A DNA stretch of 64,000 nucleotides from Methylobacterium amylolyticum (GTDB lineage Bacteria; Pseudomonadota; Alphaproteobacteria; Rhizobiales; Beijerinckiaceae): assembly GCF_030700245.1 (NCBI RefSeq), contig NZ_JAUYZI010000010.1, positions 81,106 through 145,105 on the forward strand, written 5' to 3'. Shown in pieces: positions 27,807-37,574 of the stretch (the first letter of the stretch is position 1; every line of letters starts with the position of its first letter). The translations under genes were made by a program, and so were the position numbers. A model generated the notes under the pieces. The model was given only the letters and a program-made list of their open reading frames with translations. It was not told where the DNA came from and searched no databases.

Positions 27807-28008
27807 GGGCCGCGCGGCACTCTGCGCAGTCCCGACCATCGCCACTCTACCTGGCTGCCCAGCCCAATGGAGGATCAAAGTCTTCCATCAAGTCACGTAA
27901 GAATAAATTCTTTTTCTTGCGCTGATGACGCAACCGTTAGGGACAGCGCCGGCGCGAAGCTTGACGTGGCTAATTGCTTAGGTTGTCTTTGCCGGACACC
28001 CTGCAATC
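27807..28008. other. composition boundary mntH / AT-rich gene
   Basis: 202 bases in which base composition shifts from GC-rich to AT-rich at about 27.86 kb. AAGAAT-AA-ATTCTT at 27899-27912, followed by a T-rich run, could be a weak terminator for mntH. A TTGACG at 27961 could be a -35 element for the next gene, but no good -10 follows. No integrase, tRNA end or clear direct repeat is visible. Confidence 0.5.
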
Positions 28009-29313
28009 ATGGCGAGCGTGATGTCAGCCGCAGCTTCTGAAATGGACCTCGGAGCTTGCAAGAAACGCTTCGAACAATTTTTGAAAGCAAATCCGAATTC
28101 CGAAATTCAAATACTTGATGATACTGCGCACGGAAAAACACTGAGATTAATGCGGCCTTGGAATGATCCTTCCCTTGCCGTCGTATTGCCGCAAGAATAT
28201 TCAGCATTAGCGCAGGCAATTAATAATTTAATCCTTCCGGAGCGTCTTTCTGCCATATACCATATCGACCTGAAAAAATTGGAATTTATATTTAGCGCTT
28301 TCCCTTTGGGTAACGATTTAGTTGATTTGTCTAGTAGGACTTTCAATTTCTATCATCGCGGATCAGATTATGAGTGTGGTTTTGGGACAGCAAGTCCGAG
28401 ACTAACGATGCTTGCGAGATATACATTCCCAGTAGGTCAATCTCTTACTCAGTATCGAAACATATTGTCGTTTCACATCAAGGAGAATAAAGAAGAGAAA
28501 GCTACATATCAAAATCTTGGGCTGGAATTTGGTGATAGTATGTGTTTTTGGATCAAAGACATCGATTGGGAGGAAGATTTTATTCTATCGATGGTAAGGG
28601 AACTAAATTTCTATATGAGATATTTTGACAACATATCTCCATTAATCCAAATTCACTCTCCGAAAATTGGAAACGCCGAGTTCGTTGATCGACCAAGATT
28701 CAAGGAAATTCTTTTTCCAAAGAAAATTTCCTCAAGAGAACTTGATGAACACCTCTTACGGTTTTGGTCAGCCTCCCTTTCCGGAGACCCCGCAAATCGT
28801 TTTTTGTATGCCTATCGATTGATTGAGTACGCCGCGGTACTATATCTTGAAAGAGGCTCTAAAGATAAAATTCGTCGCATTGTTGGATCCCCTTCTGCTT
28901 TAAATAACATTGATAAACTCACAGAAGATGTTCTTCTTGTAATACAAGGGAATACTATGGATGCATATGCCAGACTTGAGAGCCTTATTAAGGACGTAGT
29001 CACTGAAGAAGTGATTTGGGACGAACTTAACCGAAATCCATCCGCCTTCAATCAACAAACTTCATTCGATGGAGGGTTCACAATTGAACCTGTTATTAAG
29101 GGCGCTAAGGACGCCAAGTCGTTTGGCGTAAATGGCATCACCACTCTGGCAAAAAGACTGAAGGATATACGCAACGCTCTCGCGCATGGCCGAGATCAAC
29201 GGTCTACCTTGCCGCTCACACCAACGAGCAACAACCTTGAGCGTTTGCAGCCTTGGGCTGCCATCATTCAGTTCATCGCTGCTGAGGTTATCATTTATCG
29301 CAACCAAGGGTAG
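28009..29313 (+). CDS. AT-rich orphan protein with C-terminal HEPN-type motif
   Basis: 434 residues, far more AT-rich than every neighbour and using A/T-ending codons freely, so recently acquired. I recognise no full-length family. The C-terminal part looks all-helical: RFLYAYRLIEYAAVLYLERG (264-283) followed by LAKRLKDIRNALAHGRD (380-396). The latter contains R388-N-A-L-A-H393, which fits the R-x4-6-H active-site pattern of HEPN ribonucleases. The N-terminal 250 residues are mixed alpha/beta-looking with no known motif. There is no signal peptide and no membrane helix. ATG 28009 or 28021 could be the start; neither has a strong ribosome site. A role in phage defence or as a toxin is inference. 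Confidence 0.7.
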   Translation: MASVMSAAASEMDLGACKKRFEQFLKANPNSEIQILDDTAHGKTLRLMRPWNDPSLAVVLPQEYSALAQAINNLILPERLSAIYHIDLKKLEFIFSAFPLGNDLVDLSSRTFNFYHRGSDYECGFGTASPRLTMLARYTFPVGQSLTQYRNILSFHIKENKEEKATYQNLGLEFGDSMCFWIKDIDWEEDFILSMVRELNFYMRYFDNISPLIQIHSPKIGNAEFVDRPRFKEILFPKKISSRELDEHLLRFWSASLSGDPANRFLYAYRLIEYAAVLYLERGSKDKIRRIVGSPSALNNIDKLTEDVLLVIQGNTMDAYARLESLIKDVVTEEVIWDELNRNPSAFNQQTSFDGGFTIEPVIKGAKDAKSFGVNGITTLAKRLKDIRNALAHGRDQRSTLPLTPTSNNLERLQPWAAIIQFIAAEVIIYRNQG

Positions 29314-29587
29314 GTTGTTGACCATGTCGTGGCTTTGTGATTCACGTGGCGATCACACGGGTTGAAGTGAAGGGATGCGTTAACCATTTTGGTGAAACGT
29401 CGCTCATGCCAACGGGAGACAAATGATGGAAATCGTAGGTTAATCCGCTGGTTAGATGCTAACGCACCTTTCGCCGCCCGTAAGGGCGGCGATTGTGTTT
29501 GGAGCCTTTGATGGGCTCAAGACGAGTTACTGTCGGCCGTGAAGGGACGGATCTACTTCAATATTTCAAAGCTTGAGGTGCCGCCCA
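29314..29587. other. AT-rich non-coding tail of the island
   Basis: 274 bases of intermediate composition between convergent genes. It contains the hairpin at 29472-29491 and no supported reading frame. Composition returns to GC-rich exactly at the 3' end of the mdlC-like gene, marking the right edge of the foreign segment. Confidence 0.5.
29472..29491 (+). terminator. hairpin, probable terminator of the AT-rich gene
   Basis: CGCCGCCC-GTAA-GGGCGGCG: a perfect 8-bp GC stem with a GTAA tetraloop, followed by ATTGTGTTT. This is close to a rho-independent terminator, though the T-run is broken. Confidence 0.55.
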
Positions 29588-31276
<1,689 letters not shown>

Positions 31277-31365
31277 GCGGCCCTCGCTCTGTGCAGGCGA
31301 CAGGCTAAGCCGGTTCGCACCGGCCTGCCAACGCTCGGCGCGCGCCCGCGCCCGGTTTGTCCCCC

Positions 31366-31393
31366 TCCGCGAGCCCGGGTCCGCGAGCCCGGG
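31366..31393. repeat. 14-bp direct duplication
   Basis: TCCGCGAGCCCGGG occurs twice in tandem (31366-31379 and 31380-31393) between the mdlC-like gene and the LysR gene. Each unit contains the palindrome CCCGGG. Confidence 0.7.
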
Positions 31394-31401
31394 CACGGCG
31401 C

Positions 31402-32286
31402 TCACGCCCGCAACTGGGCGACGAAGGCGCGCACGAACGGCGGCAGGCCGTCGAGGTCGCGCAGGCACAGGGTCAGGTCGCGGCGCGCCCAGGGGTCGGC
31501 GAGCGGCACCACGGCGAGGGCGAGCGCCCGGGCGGCGCGGGCGGCGGCGCTCTCGGGCAGGATCGCGAGGCCGACCCGGGCCTCGACGAGGCGGCAGACG
31601 GCGTCGAAGCCGCGCAACTGCACCCGCAGCCGCATCGCCCGGCCCGCCCGGGCGGCCTGCGCGGCGAGGAAGCGGCTGATGGCGCTGCGGCGGTCGAGAC
31701 CGACGAGGTCGTGGGCCAGCACCTCGGCGAAGGGGATGGCGTCGCGCCCGGCGAGGGGGTGGTCGCGGGCGGCCACCAGCACGAACCGGTCCTCCCGGAA
31801 CGGGAAGGTCGCGAGCGCGCCCGTGTCGACGGTGCCCGAGAGGATGCCGAGGTCGGCCGCGCCCTCGGCCACCAGCCCGACGATCTCGTCGGAGGTGCGC
31901 TCGTCGATCTCCACGGCGATGCCGGGATGGGCGGCGAGGTAGGCCGAGAGCACCTCGGGCAGGAATTCGGTGAGCGCGTTGGTGTTGGCGAGCACCCGGA
32001 TCTGGCCGGCGGCGCCGCCGGAATAGGCCGCCATCTCCTCGCGCAGGCGCTCGACATCCGCGAGGATCCCGCGGGCGTGGCCGAGCAGCGCCCGGCCCGC
32101 CGCGGTCGGGCTCACCCCCTGCCGGCCGCGGGTGAGGAGGGGGGCGCCCAGCGTCTCCTCCATCCCCCGGATCCGGGCCGAGGCCGCCGCCAGCGCCAGA
32201 TGCGCCCGCTCCGCCCCGTGGGTGATCGAGCCGGCCTCGACCACGTGCCGGAACAGGCCGAGATCGACGAGGTCGAAGCGGATCAT
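31402..32286 (-). CDS. LysR-family transcriptional regulator
   Basis: 294 residues. The N-terminal winged helix-turn-helix reads LGLFRHVVEAGSITHGAERA followed by HLALAAASARIRGMEETLG; the effector-binding domain has the usual GQIRVLANTNALTEFLPEVL opening. It binds DNA as a tetramer in this family, usually responding to a pathway metabolite. ATG 32286 begins the conserved N-terminus. It lies 125 bases upstream of the mdlC-like gene in the same direction, so control of that gene, or an operon with it, is plausible. Confidence 0.9.
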   Translation of the reverse strand: MIRFDLVDLGLFRHVVEAGSITHGAERAHLALAAASARIRGMEETLGAPLLTRGRQGVSPTAAGRALLGHARGILADVERLREEMAAYSGGAAGQIRVLANTNALTEFLPEVLSAYLAAHPGIAVEIDERTSDEIVGLVAEGAADLGILSGTVDTGALATFPFREDRFVLVAARDHPLAGRDAIPFAEVLAHDLVGLDRRSAISRFLAAQAARAGRAMRLRVQLRGFDAVCRLVEARVGLAILPESAAARAARALALAVVPLADPWARRDLTLCLRDLDGLPPFVRAFVAQLRA

Positions 32287-33300
32287 GCGTCCTCCCGCGG
32301 TGCCGGATCCTGCCGACCGAGGCCTTCGGCCGTTGCCGTCCTACCAGATCCCCTCATAGCGTTTCCGTCCGAACCATGCGGGGATCCGGGCCCACGCCGT
32401 CATCGCGAGCGAAGCGACGCGACCCAGGGCAGCGCGCGGTTTGAGACGTTGGCGCCGCTGGGTCGCTTCGCTCCGCTCGCAAAGACGGAGAGAGCCGCGC
32501 CCGAAGCGCTCAACAGGAAACAGGATCGGGTTCTTTCGAGTCGGCCGGCGTTGCGCCGCGGCCCGCCCTCCGGACACGCGTTCGCGCCCCCACCCGCTTG
32601 CGCGCCGGGGACATGGCCCAAGAAAACGCAACACACGCGGAACAGGGGACGCGGGACGCCGCGGGAGCCCTGGTCGTGTGACACACGCGGAAGCCGGCCC
32701 CCGCGGCGCCCCGTGGCCGACAGCCCCCGTCACCGGAGCCGCCGGCCATCTTGTCGTCGCGGTGTCTTCCAGCCCGCCCGGTCTACGCCCGCACGTGAGC
32801 GGTCTCGGCCAGGGCGCCCGGCCCGGGGGGAACATCGCTGCTCCCCCGGCTCGCGCCCCCGGAACCCGCATCGTCGCTGGGGCTTTGCAGCCCGGCCCGT
32901 GCCCGTAGTGGCATGCGGGCCCGCAGTCTTACCTCAGGATCGGCCCAGGATGGGGTCCGGGCGCGGCTCATTTGGTGCCGCGCCGGGCGCGCACGCCCTG
33001 CCTCCATGCCCGCACCCGAGCCGTCCCGCACCGGACGCGCCGCCCGGGTGGCCGGCTGACTGTCGCCGAACCCCGCGGGCACCGCCCCGCCGCCCAAACC
33101 CGCGCTCAGTCCAGCGCGGATCCCTGCTGGACGCTGTCGGGATCGCTCCCTCGGCGCCGGGCGGCAGGTGACGGATAATGAGCATGGAAAAGGAAAAAAG
33201 TCAAGAGAAATCCGGCGCCCGGCGCCGTCACGCCGTCGAGGCGCCGGCGTGAACCCATCCCCGTCTCAGCAGTTGTTACGCAGATCGTGGGAGCCCGACC
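32287..33300. other. 1-kb gene-free region
   Basis: No reading frame with family sequence or normal codon bias is visible on either strand. It contains the family C repeat at 32399-32490. The rest is GC-rich with scattered short palindromes and one local A-rich patch near 33181-33215 (GAAAAGGAAAAAAGTCAAG). A 22-codon frame at 33184-33252 is too short to support. It could hold a degraded gene or an untranslated RNA. Confidence 0.55.
32399..32490. repeat. palindromic intergenic repeat, family C copy 1
   Basis: Left arm GTCATCGCGAGCGAAGCGA, then CGCGACCCAGGGCAGCGCGC. Right arm CGCTGGGTCGCTTCGCTCCG, then CTCGCAAAGAC. Other copies are at 34524-34618 and 53903-53999. Confidence 0.88.
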
Positions 33301-33435
33301 ATGCGCGCCAAGTGGATGACCCTGCCGGAACTCGCCCTCGACCGGCACATCTCGCTGGCCGAGGCGCAGCGCCTCGTGGAGGCGGCCCGGTGCCCGAAGG
33401 TGTTCCGGGCCGACGGCACGGTCTACCTGATCTGA
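33301..33435 (+). CDS. short hypothetical protein upstream of deacetylase
   Basis: 44 residues (MRAKWMTLPELALDRHISLA ... ADGTVYLI). The LPELALDRHISLAEAQRLV stretch looks like a short helix-turn-helix or excisionase-like fold, but that is a guess. The ATG at 33301 follows GGGAGCCCGACC, a poor ribosome site. The stop is 25 bases before the deacetylase GTG, so the two may be co-transcribed. Codon use fits the genome. Confidence 0.45.
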   Translation: MRAKWMTLPELALDRHISLAEAQRLVEAARCPKVFRADGTVYLI

Positions 33436-33460
33436 GCCCCGGGACCCGTCCGGGCCGGCC

Positions 33461-34489
33461 GTGCGCGTCGTCCACCACGCCGAGTCCGGGCGGCACGACC
33501 CCGCGACCTACCTGCGCCGCGGCGCGCCGATCCCGCATCCCGAGCAGGCGTCGCGCTACGCGATCCTGCGCGACGCGGCGGCGGCGGCCGGGCACGGCCT
33601 CGTCGCGGCCGCCGACCACGGACCCGAGCCGCTGCGCGCCGTGCACGATTCCGGCTACCTCGCATTCCTGGAAGGGGCCTGGGACCGGCGGGGGGAGATC
33701 GGGCTCGGCGACGCCGACGAGATCCTGACCGGCTCCTTCGCCCGGCCGCAGATGCACCGCCGGCCGGCGGGGCTGCTGGGGCTGGTCGGCTACCACACCG
33801 CCGACCTGTCGACCCCGATCCGCGCCGGCACCTGGGCGGCGGTCCACGGGTCGGCGCAGGCGGCGATCGGCGCCGCCGACGCGGCGCTCGCCGAGGGCCA
33901 CGCCTACGCCCTGAGCCGCCCGCCCGGCCACCACGCCTACGCCGACTCGGCCGGGGGCTTCTGCTTCCTCAACAACAGCGCGGTCGCCGCCGAGCGGATG
34001 CGGCGGGCGACCGGCGGGCCGGTGGCGGTGCTCGACATCGACGTGCACCACGGCAACGGCACGCAGGGTATTTTTTACGACTCCGGCGACGTGCTGACCG
34101 TCTCGGTCCACGCCGACCCGGGCGACTACTTTCCGTTCTACGCGGGCTACGCCGACGAGACGGGGGCGGGCGCCGGGGCGGGCCACAACCTCAACCTGCC
34201 GCTGCCGCACGGCTCCGGCGACGGGCCGTGGCTCGACGCGATCGCGGCGGGGCTCGCGCGGGTCGCGGCGTTCCGGCCGCGGGCGCTGGTGGTGGCGCTC
34301 GGCCTCGACGCGGCGGCCGAGGACCCGCTCGGCGCGCTCGCCGTCACCCGGGCCGGCTTCGGCGCGGCGGCGGAGCGGATCGCCCGGGCGGGCCTGCCCA
34401 CCGCCCTGGTGCAGGAGGGCGGCTACCTCTGCGACGCGCTGCCGGGCAACCTCACCGCCTTCCTCGGGGCCTTCGACGCCGCGCGCTGA
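33461..34489 (+). CDS. histone deacetylase-family amidohydrolase
   Basis: 342 residues of the arginase/deacetylase fold. The catalytic His pair is in SRPPGHHAYADSAGGFCFLN. The zinc ligands D and H are in LDIDVHHGNGTQGIFYDSGD, with a later Asp in VALGLDAAAEDPLG. The transition-state Tyr is in QEGGYLCDALPGN. Bacterial members deacetylate acetylpolyamines or acetyl-lysine. The GTG at 33461 directly starts the conserved MRVVHHAESGRHDP. It is intracellular, with no signal peptide. The true substrate is not deducible. Confidence 0.88.
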   Translation: MRVVHHAESGRHDPATYLRRGAPIPHPEQASRYAILRDAAAAAGHGLVAAADHGPEPLRAVHDSGYLAFLEGAWDRRGEIGLGDADEILTGSFARPQMHRRPAGLLGLVGYHTADLSTPIRAGTWAAVHGSAQAAIGAADAALAEGHAYALSRPPGHHAYADSAGGFCFLNNSAVAAERMRRATGGPVAVLDIDVHHGNGTQGIFYDSGDVLTVSVHADPGDYFPFYAGYADETGAGAGAGHNLNLPLPHGSGDGPWLDAIAAGLARVAAFRPRALVVALGLDAAAEDPLGALAVTRAGFGAAAERIARAGLPTALVQEGGYLCDALPGNLTAFLGAFDAAR

Positions 34490-34523
34490 TTTTTTGGACT
34501 TGGCCCCGCTCTTCCGCGCCCGC

Positions 34524-34618
34524 GCCGTCATCGCGAGCCGCAGGCGAAGCGACCCCGGGGCAGCGCGCGCTCGCAGACCGTGGCGCGCCTGGATCGCTCC
34601 GCTCGCAAGGACGGTGAG
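34524..34618. repeat. palindromic intergenic repeat, family C copy 2
   Basis: GCCGTCATCGCGAGCCGCAG then GCGAAGCGACCCCGGGGCAG on the left; CTGGATCGCTCCGCTCGCAA, GGACGGTGAG on the right. It has the same plan as the copy at 32399-32490. Confidence 0.85.
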
Positions 34619-34950
34619 ACACCGTCCGCTCCGCCCGAACCGCGCATCACCCGTCCATCCCCGGCGCGGCCAAGCTCGACAGGGGCGGGGCGTCTGTCAC
34701 CCGCCCGGCCTTCCGCGCGGCCGGGCCTCCGCTACACCCCGGTCCGAGAGAACGGCGCCGGGCGCCGGGCGCCGGTTCGGCGCGCCGAGGAACAGGCGCG
34801 ACACGAGGAGGACGCGGCCCGGTGGCCCTGAACCCGACGCAGAGGCTCGTCCGGTCCCATCGCGCCCAGCGCGACCTCACCCCCGGGGCCGAGATCGCCC
34901 CGAGGATCGACCGCGATCTCGTCCAGGACGACCACCTCGACGCCGGCGAG

Positions 34951-35010
34951 CCCATGTTCGCGCCCATGTTCGCGCCCATGTCTGAGCCCATGTCTGAGCC
35001 CATGCTCCTG
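34951..35010. repeat. 12-bp tandem repeat, five units
   Basis: CCCATGTTCGCG twice, CCCATGTCTGAG twice, then CCCATGCTCCTG. The paired units indicate recent duplication. In the plus frame they encode PMFA/PMSE/PMLL steps. Confidence 0.9.
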
Positions 35011-35057
35011 CCCGTTGTCCCTGCGCTGGGCCTGCCGCCGGGTCCTGAGACCCGCCC

Positions 35058-35199
35058 CGTCGTTCCGGGGATCGCCGCAGGCGAGAGCCCGGAACCCAGA
35101 GCCGCCGCGGCACGCCGAACGCGGGGGCCGGGTCCCGCCTCGGCCTGGACCGGGCGCGACTCTGGATTCCGGGCTCCGCTGCGCGGCCCCGGAATGACG
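35058..35199. repeat. palindromic element (CGTCGTTCCGGGG type)
   Basis: Outer arms CGTCGTTCCGGGG and CCCCGGAATGACG, inner arms GAGCCCGGAACCCAGA and TCTGGATTCCGGGCTC. It is a nested imperfect inverted repeat just upstream of the CoA-transferase start. Confidence 0.75.
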
Positions 35200-35249
35200 A
35201 TGGCGCGGGTGCGCACAGTCCGTCTCGCTTCTCCAGGGGGTTCGCAAAC

Positions 35250-36488
35250 GTGAGCGATCAGTCCGAAAAGAAATCGCACGGGCCGCTGACCGGCATGCGC
35301 GTGCTGGAACTCGGCCACTTCGTCGCCGCGCCGTTCGGGGCGCGGCTGCTCGCCGATCTCGGCGCCGAGGTGATCAAGGTCGAGGCGCCCGGCGGCGATC
35401 CGGTGCGGCAATGGGGCCGGCAGGTCGAGGGGGCGGGCGCGCCCTGGACCTCGATGCACCAGCGCAACAAGCAGAGCCTCGTGCTCAACCTCAAGGACAC
35501 GCGCGCGGTCGAGATCGTCCTGAAGCTCGTGGCCACCTGCGACGCGGTGATCGAGAACTTCCGCCCCGGGCAGCTCGCCAGGATGGGGCTCGGGCGCGAG
35601 GCGATGGAGCGGGCCCGGCCCGGCATCGTCATCGCCCGGATCTCCGGCTACGGCCAGGACGGGCTCTACCGCGACCGGGCCGCCTTCGGGGTGATCGGCG
35701 AGGCGATCGGCGGCCTGCGCTACCTCACCAACCACCCGCCGAGCCTCACCGACCTGCCGCCCGCGCGGGTCGGCGTCTCGATCGGCGACTCGATCGCCGG
35801 CCTCTACGCCGCCTTCGGCATCGTCGCCGGCCTGTGGGCGCGGGACCGCAAGGACGGGGGCGACGGCCGCGGGCGCGTGGTCGACGTGGCGCTGACCGAG
35901 GCGGTGCTGTCGATGATGGAGGGCATGCTGCCCGAGTACGGGGTGTTCGGCTCGACGCGCGAGCCGCAGGGCGCGCGCATCGCCACCGCCTCGCCGTCGA
36001 GCGCCTACCCGACCAGCGACAACAAGTGGATCCTGATCGCCGGCAACTCCAACCCCATCTTCGCCCGGCTCGCCGCGCTGATGGGGCGGCCGGAGCTCGC
36101 CACCGACCCGCGCTTCGCCGGCAACGCGGTGCGGGTGCAGAACGTCGAGGCGCTGGACGAGGCCATCGGCGCGTGGTCGGTCCGGCATACCGCCGCCGAC
36201 CTCGACCGCATGCTGTCGGAGGCCGACGTGCCCTCGACCATCGCCTACACCGCCGCCGAGATCGCCGCCGACCCGCAGTTCCGCGCCCGCGGCATGGTCC
36301 GCGAGGTCGAGGACCCGGCCTTCGGCACGGTGCTGCACGCGGGCGTGGTGCCGCACGTGCCCGACGATCCCGGCGGCGTGCGCTGGGCCGGCCCGGCGGC
36401 CGGCGCCCACACCGACGCGATCCTCGCCGCGTGCGGGCTCGGGTCCGAAGAGATCGCCGGCCTGCGGGCCGAGGGAGTGGTGGCATGA
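35250..36488 (+). CDS. class III CoA-transferase (CaiB/Frc type)
   Basis: 412 residues. The conserved opening is GMRVLELGHFVAAPFGARLL, then DLGAEVIKVEAPGGDPVR, with RNKQSLVLNLKD next. The likely catalytic Asp is D180 in VSIGDSIAG. It transfers CoA between acids in the cytosol. GTG 35250 starts a charged tail before the conserved domain. The stop overlaps the ATG of the HMG-CoA-lyase-like gene as ATGA. The pairing suggests catabolism in which an acid is CoA-activated and the CoA ester then cleaved, for example a methylsuccinate/citramalate- or HMG-like acid. The exact acid is unknown. Confidence 0.9.
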   Translation: MSDQSEKKSHGPLTGMRVLELGHFVAAPFGARLLADLGAEVIKVEAPGGDPVRQWGRQVEGAGAPWTSMHQRNKQSLVLNLKDTRAVEIVLKLVATCDAVIENFRPGQLARMGLGREAMERARPGIVIARISGYGQDGLYRDRAAFGVIGEAIGGLRYLTNHPPSLTDLPPARVGVSIGDSIAGLYAAFGIVAGLWARDRKDGGDGRGRVVDVALTEAVLSMMEGMLPEYGVFGSTREPQGARIATASPSSAYPTSDNKWILIAGNSNPIFARLAALMGRPELATDPRFAGNAVRVQNVEALDEAIGAWSVRHTAADLDRMLSEADVPSTIAYTAAEIAADPQFRARGMVREVEDPAFGTVLHAGVVPHVPDDPGGVRWAGPAAGAHTDAILAACGLGSEEIAGLRAEGVVA

Positions 36489-37402
36489 GTGCGGTCGAGA
36501 TCGTCGAGGTCGGCCCCCGGGACGGCTACCAGGGCATCGGCCCGTTCATCCCCACCGAGCGCAAGATCGCGCTCCTGGAGCAGCTCGCGGCGGCGGGGCT
36601 GAAGCGGATCGAGATCGGCTCGTTCGTCAGCGCCTCGGCCCTGCCGCAGATGCGCGACACCGCTGACGTCCTGGCGGCGTGCGCGCGCATGCCGGGGGTG
36701 GACCCGCAGGTGCTGGTGCCGAGCGAGCGGCGCGGGCGCGACGCGGTGGCGGCGGGCGCCCGCCACCTCGTCTTCGTGCTCTCGGTCTCCGAGGCGCACA
36801 ACCGCAACAACGTCCGCCGCGCGCCGGACGAGTCGGCGGGGGAGTACGAGCGCCTGCTCGCGGCGGTGCCCGCCGACACCCGGATCCGCCTGGACCTCGC
36901 CACCGCGTTCGACTGCCCGTTCGAGGGCCGCATCCCCGAGGACAAGGCGCTGGCGCTGCTCGAACGCCTCGTGGCGGCCAAGCCCGACGCCGAGATCTGC
37001 CTGTGCGACACCACCGGCCGGGCCGACCCGGCCCACGTCGCGAGCCTGTTCGCGCGGGCGCGCGCCGCGTTCCCGCAGGCCGAGGCCTGGGCGCTGCACG
37101 CCCACGACACCTACGGGCTCGGGCTCGCCAACGTCCACGCCGCCTACCGCGAGGGGGTGACCGTGTTCGACGCCTCGTTCGCCGGCCTCGGCGGCTGCCC
37201 GTTCGCGCCCGGCGCCACCGGCAACGTCGCCACCGAGGATCTGGCCTGGATGTTCGCGCGGATGGGCGTCGCGACCGGGCTCGACCTCGACGCCCTGGTC
37301 GCGGTCGCCCGCGACGGCGCCGAGATCCCCGGCGGCCTGCCCGGCGGCCGGGTGCGGGCGGCGCTCAGCACAGGCGGCGGGGTCTGCGCGCCGACGACCT
37401 GA
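36485..37402 (+). CDS. mvaB: hydroxymethylglutaryl-CoA lyase-like enzyme
   Basis: 305 residues, TIM barrel of the DRE-metallolyase group. The metal/substrate motif is EVGPRDGYQG (the usual Leu is Tyr here). Metal-ligand histidines are in LHAHDTYGLGLAN, and the active-site Cys loop is GLGGCPFAPGATGNVATEDL, a close match to the HMG-CoA lyase signature. It cleaves HMG-CoA or a related 3-hydroxyacyl-CoA to acetyl-CoA and a keto acid. It is translationally coupled to the CoA-transferase. A short-cut alternative is a citramalyl-CoA-type lyase. Confidence 0.88.
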   Translation: MSAVEIVEVGPRDGYQGIGPFIPTERKIALLEQLAAAGLKRIEIGSFVSASALPQMRDTADVLAACARMPGVDPQVLVPSERRGRDAVAAGARHLVFVLSVSEAHNRNNVRRAPDESAGEYERLLAAVPADTRIRLDLATAFDCPFEGRIPEDKALALLERLVAAKPDAEICLCDTTGRADPAHVASLFARARAAFPQAEAWALHAHDTYGLGLANVHAAYREGVTVFDASFAGLGGCPFAPGATGNVATEDLAWMFARMGVATGLDLDALVAVARDGAEIPGGLPGGRVRAALSTGGGVCAPTT

Positions 37403-37420
37403 GGGCGGGGCGCAGGGGCC

Positions 37421-37526
37421 AGAGCATCGTCCCGAAAGGTGGTCACCGGCTTTCGGAAAAGATGATGCAAAGACAAAGGGATAGCGCATCGTCCTGGATC
37501 CGATATCCAGGACGATGCGCTATCCC
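37421..37526. repeat. rhizobial-type intergenic mosaic element with 22-bp hairpin
   Basis: The left half reads AGCATCGTCCCGAAAGGTGG, then TCACCGGCTTTCGGAAAAGATGATGC, an element I recognise as common in alphaproteobacterial genomes (CGAAAGGTGG / CCGGCTTTCGG arms). The right half is a perfect 22-bp inverted repeat (37478-37499 against 37505-37526, arms beginning GGGATAGCGCATCGTC) with a 5-base loop. It may also act as a terminator after mvaB. Confidence 0.85.
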
Positions 37527-37574
37527 CTCTGGCGGTCGCGATGACGGCGCGGGCGGTTCGGCCGGGACCGGGAT

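Larger units (their letters stand above)
34490..35249. other. mosaic intergenic region before the CoA-transferase
   Basis: 760 bases built mainly from repeats: family C at 34524-34618, an aconitase-like fragment at 34822-34950, a 12-bp array at 34951-35010, and a palindromic element at 35058-35199. No ordinary gene is present. Confidence 0.6.
34822..35253 (+). pseudogene. mosaic frame with aconitase-like N-terminus
   Basis: GTG 34822 is preceded by GAGGAGG. The first 45 codons read ALNPTQRLVRSHRAQRDLTP then GAEIAPRIDRDLVQDD, which resembles the N-terminus of aconitase/homoaconitase-type hydratases (pattern HL..G.L.PG.EI..RID..L.QD). The frame then runs through five 12-bp repeats (FAP/SEP units) and a palindromic element. 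It ends in TGA at 35251-35253, overlapping the next gene's GTG at 35250 as GTGA. It is probably a broken hydratase start joined to repeat sequence, although the good ribosome site means it may still be translated. Confidence 0.4.

Noticed and set aside
29314..29587. Possible attachment site or tRNA end at the AT-rich island border
   Set aside because: I found no cloverleaf, no integrase gene and no clear direct repeat between the left (about 27.86 kb) and right (about 29.58 kb) borders. Only a terminator-like hairpin is supported.
32341..32871. Minus-strand frame of about 176 codons before the LysR gene
   Set aside because: It is translated mostly from the family C repeat, is rich in Arg and Pro, and has no family resemblance.
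33184..33252. 22-codon frame (MEKEKSQEKSGARRRHAVEA...)
   Set aside because: Too short, no ribosome site, and its right part is a GGCGCC-rich palindrome. Kept only as a note on the A-rich patch.
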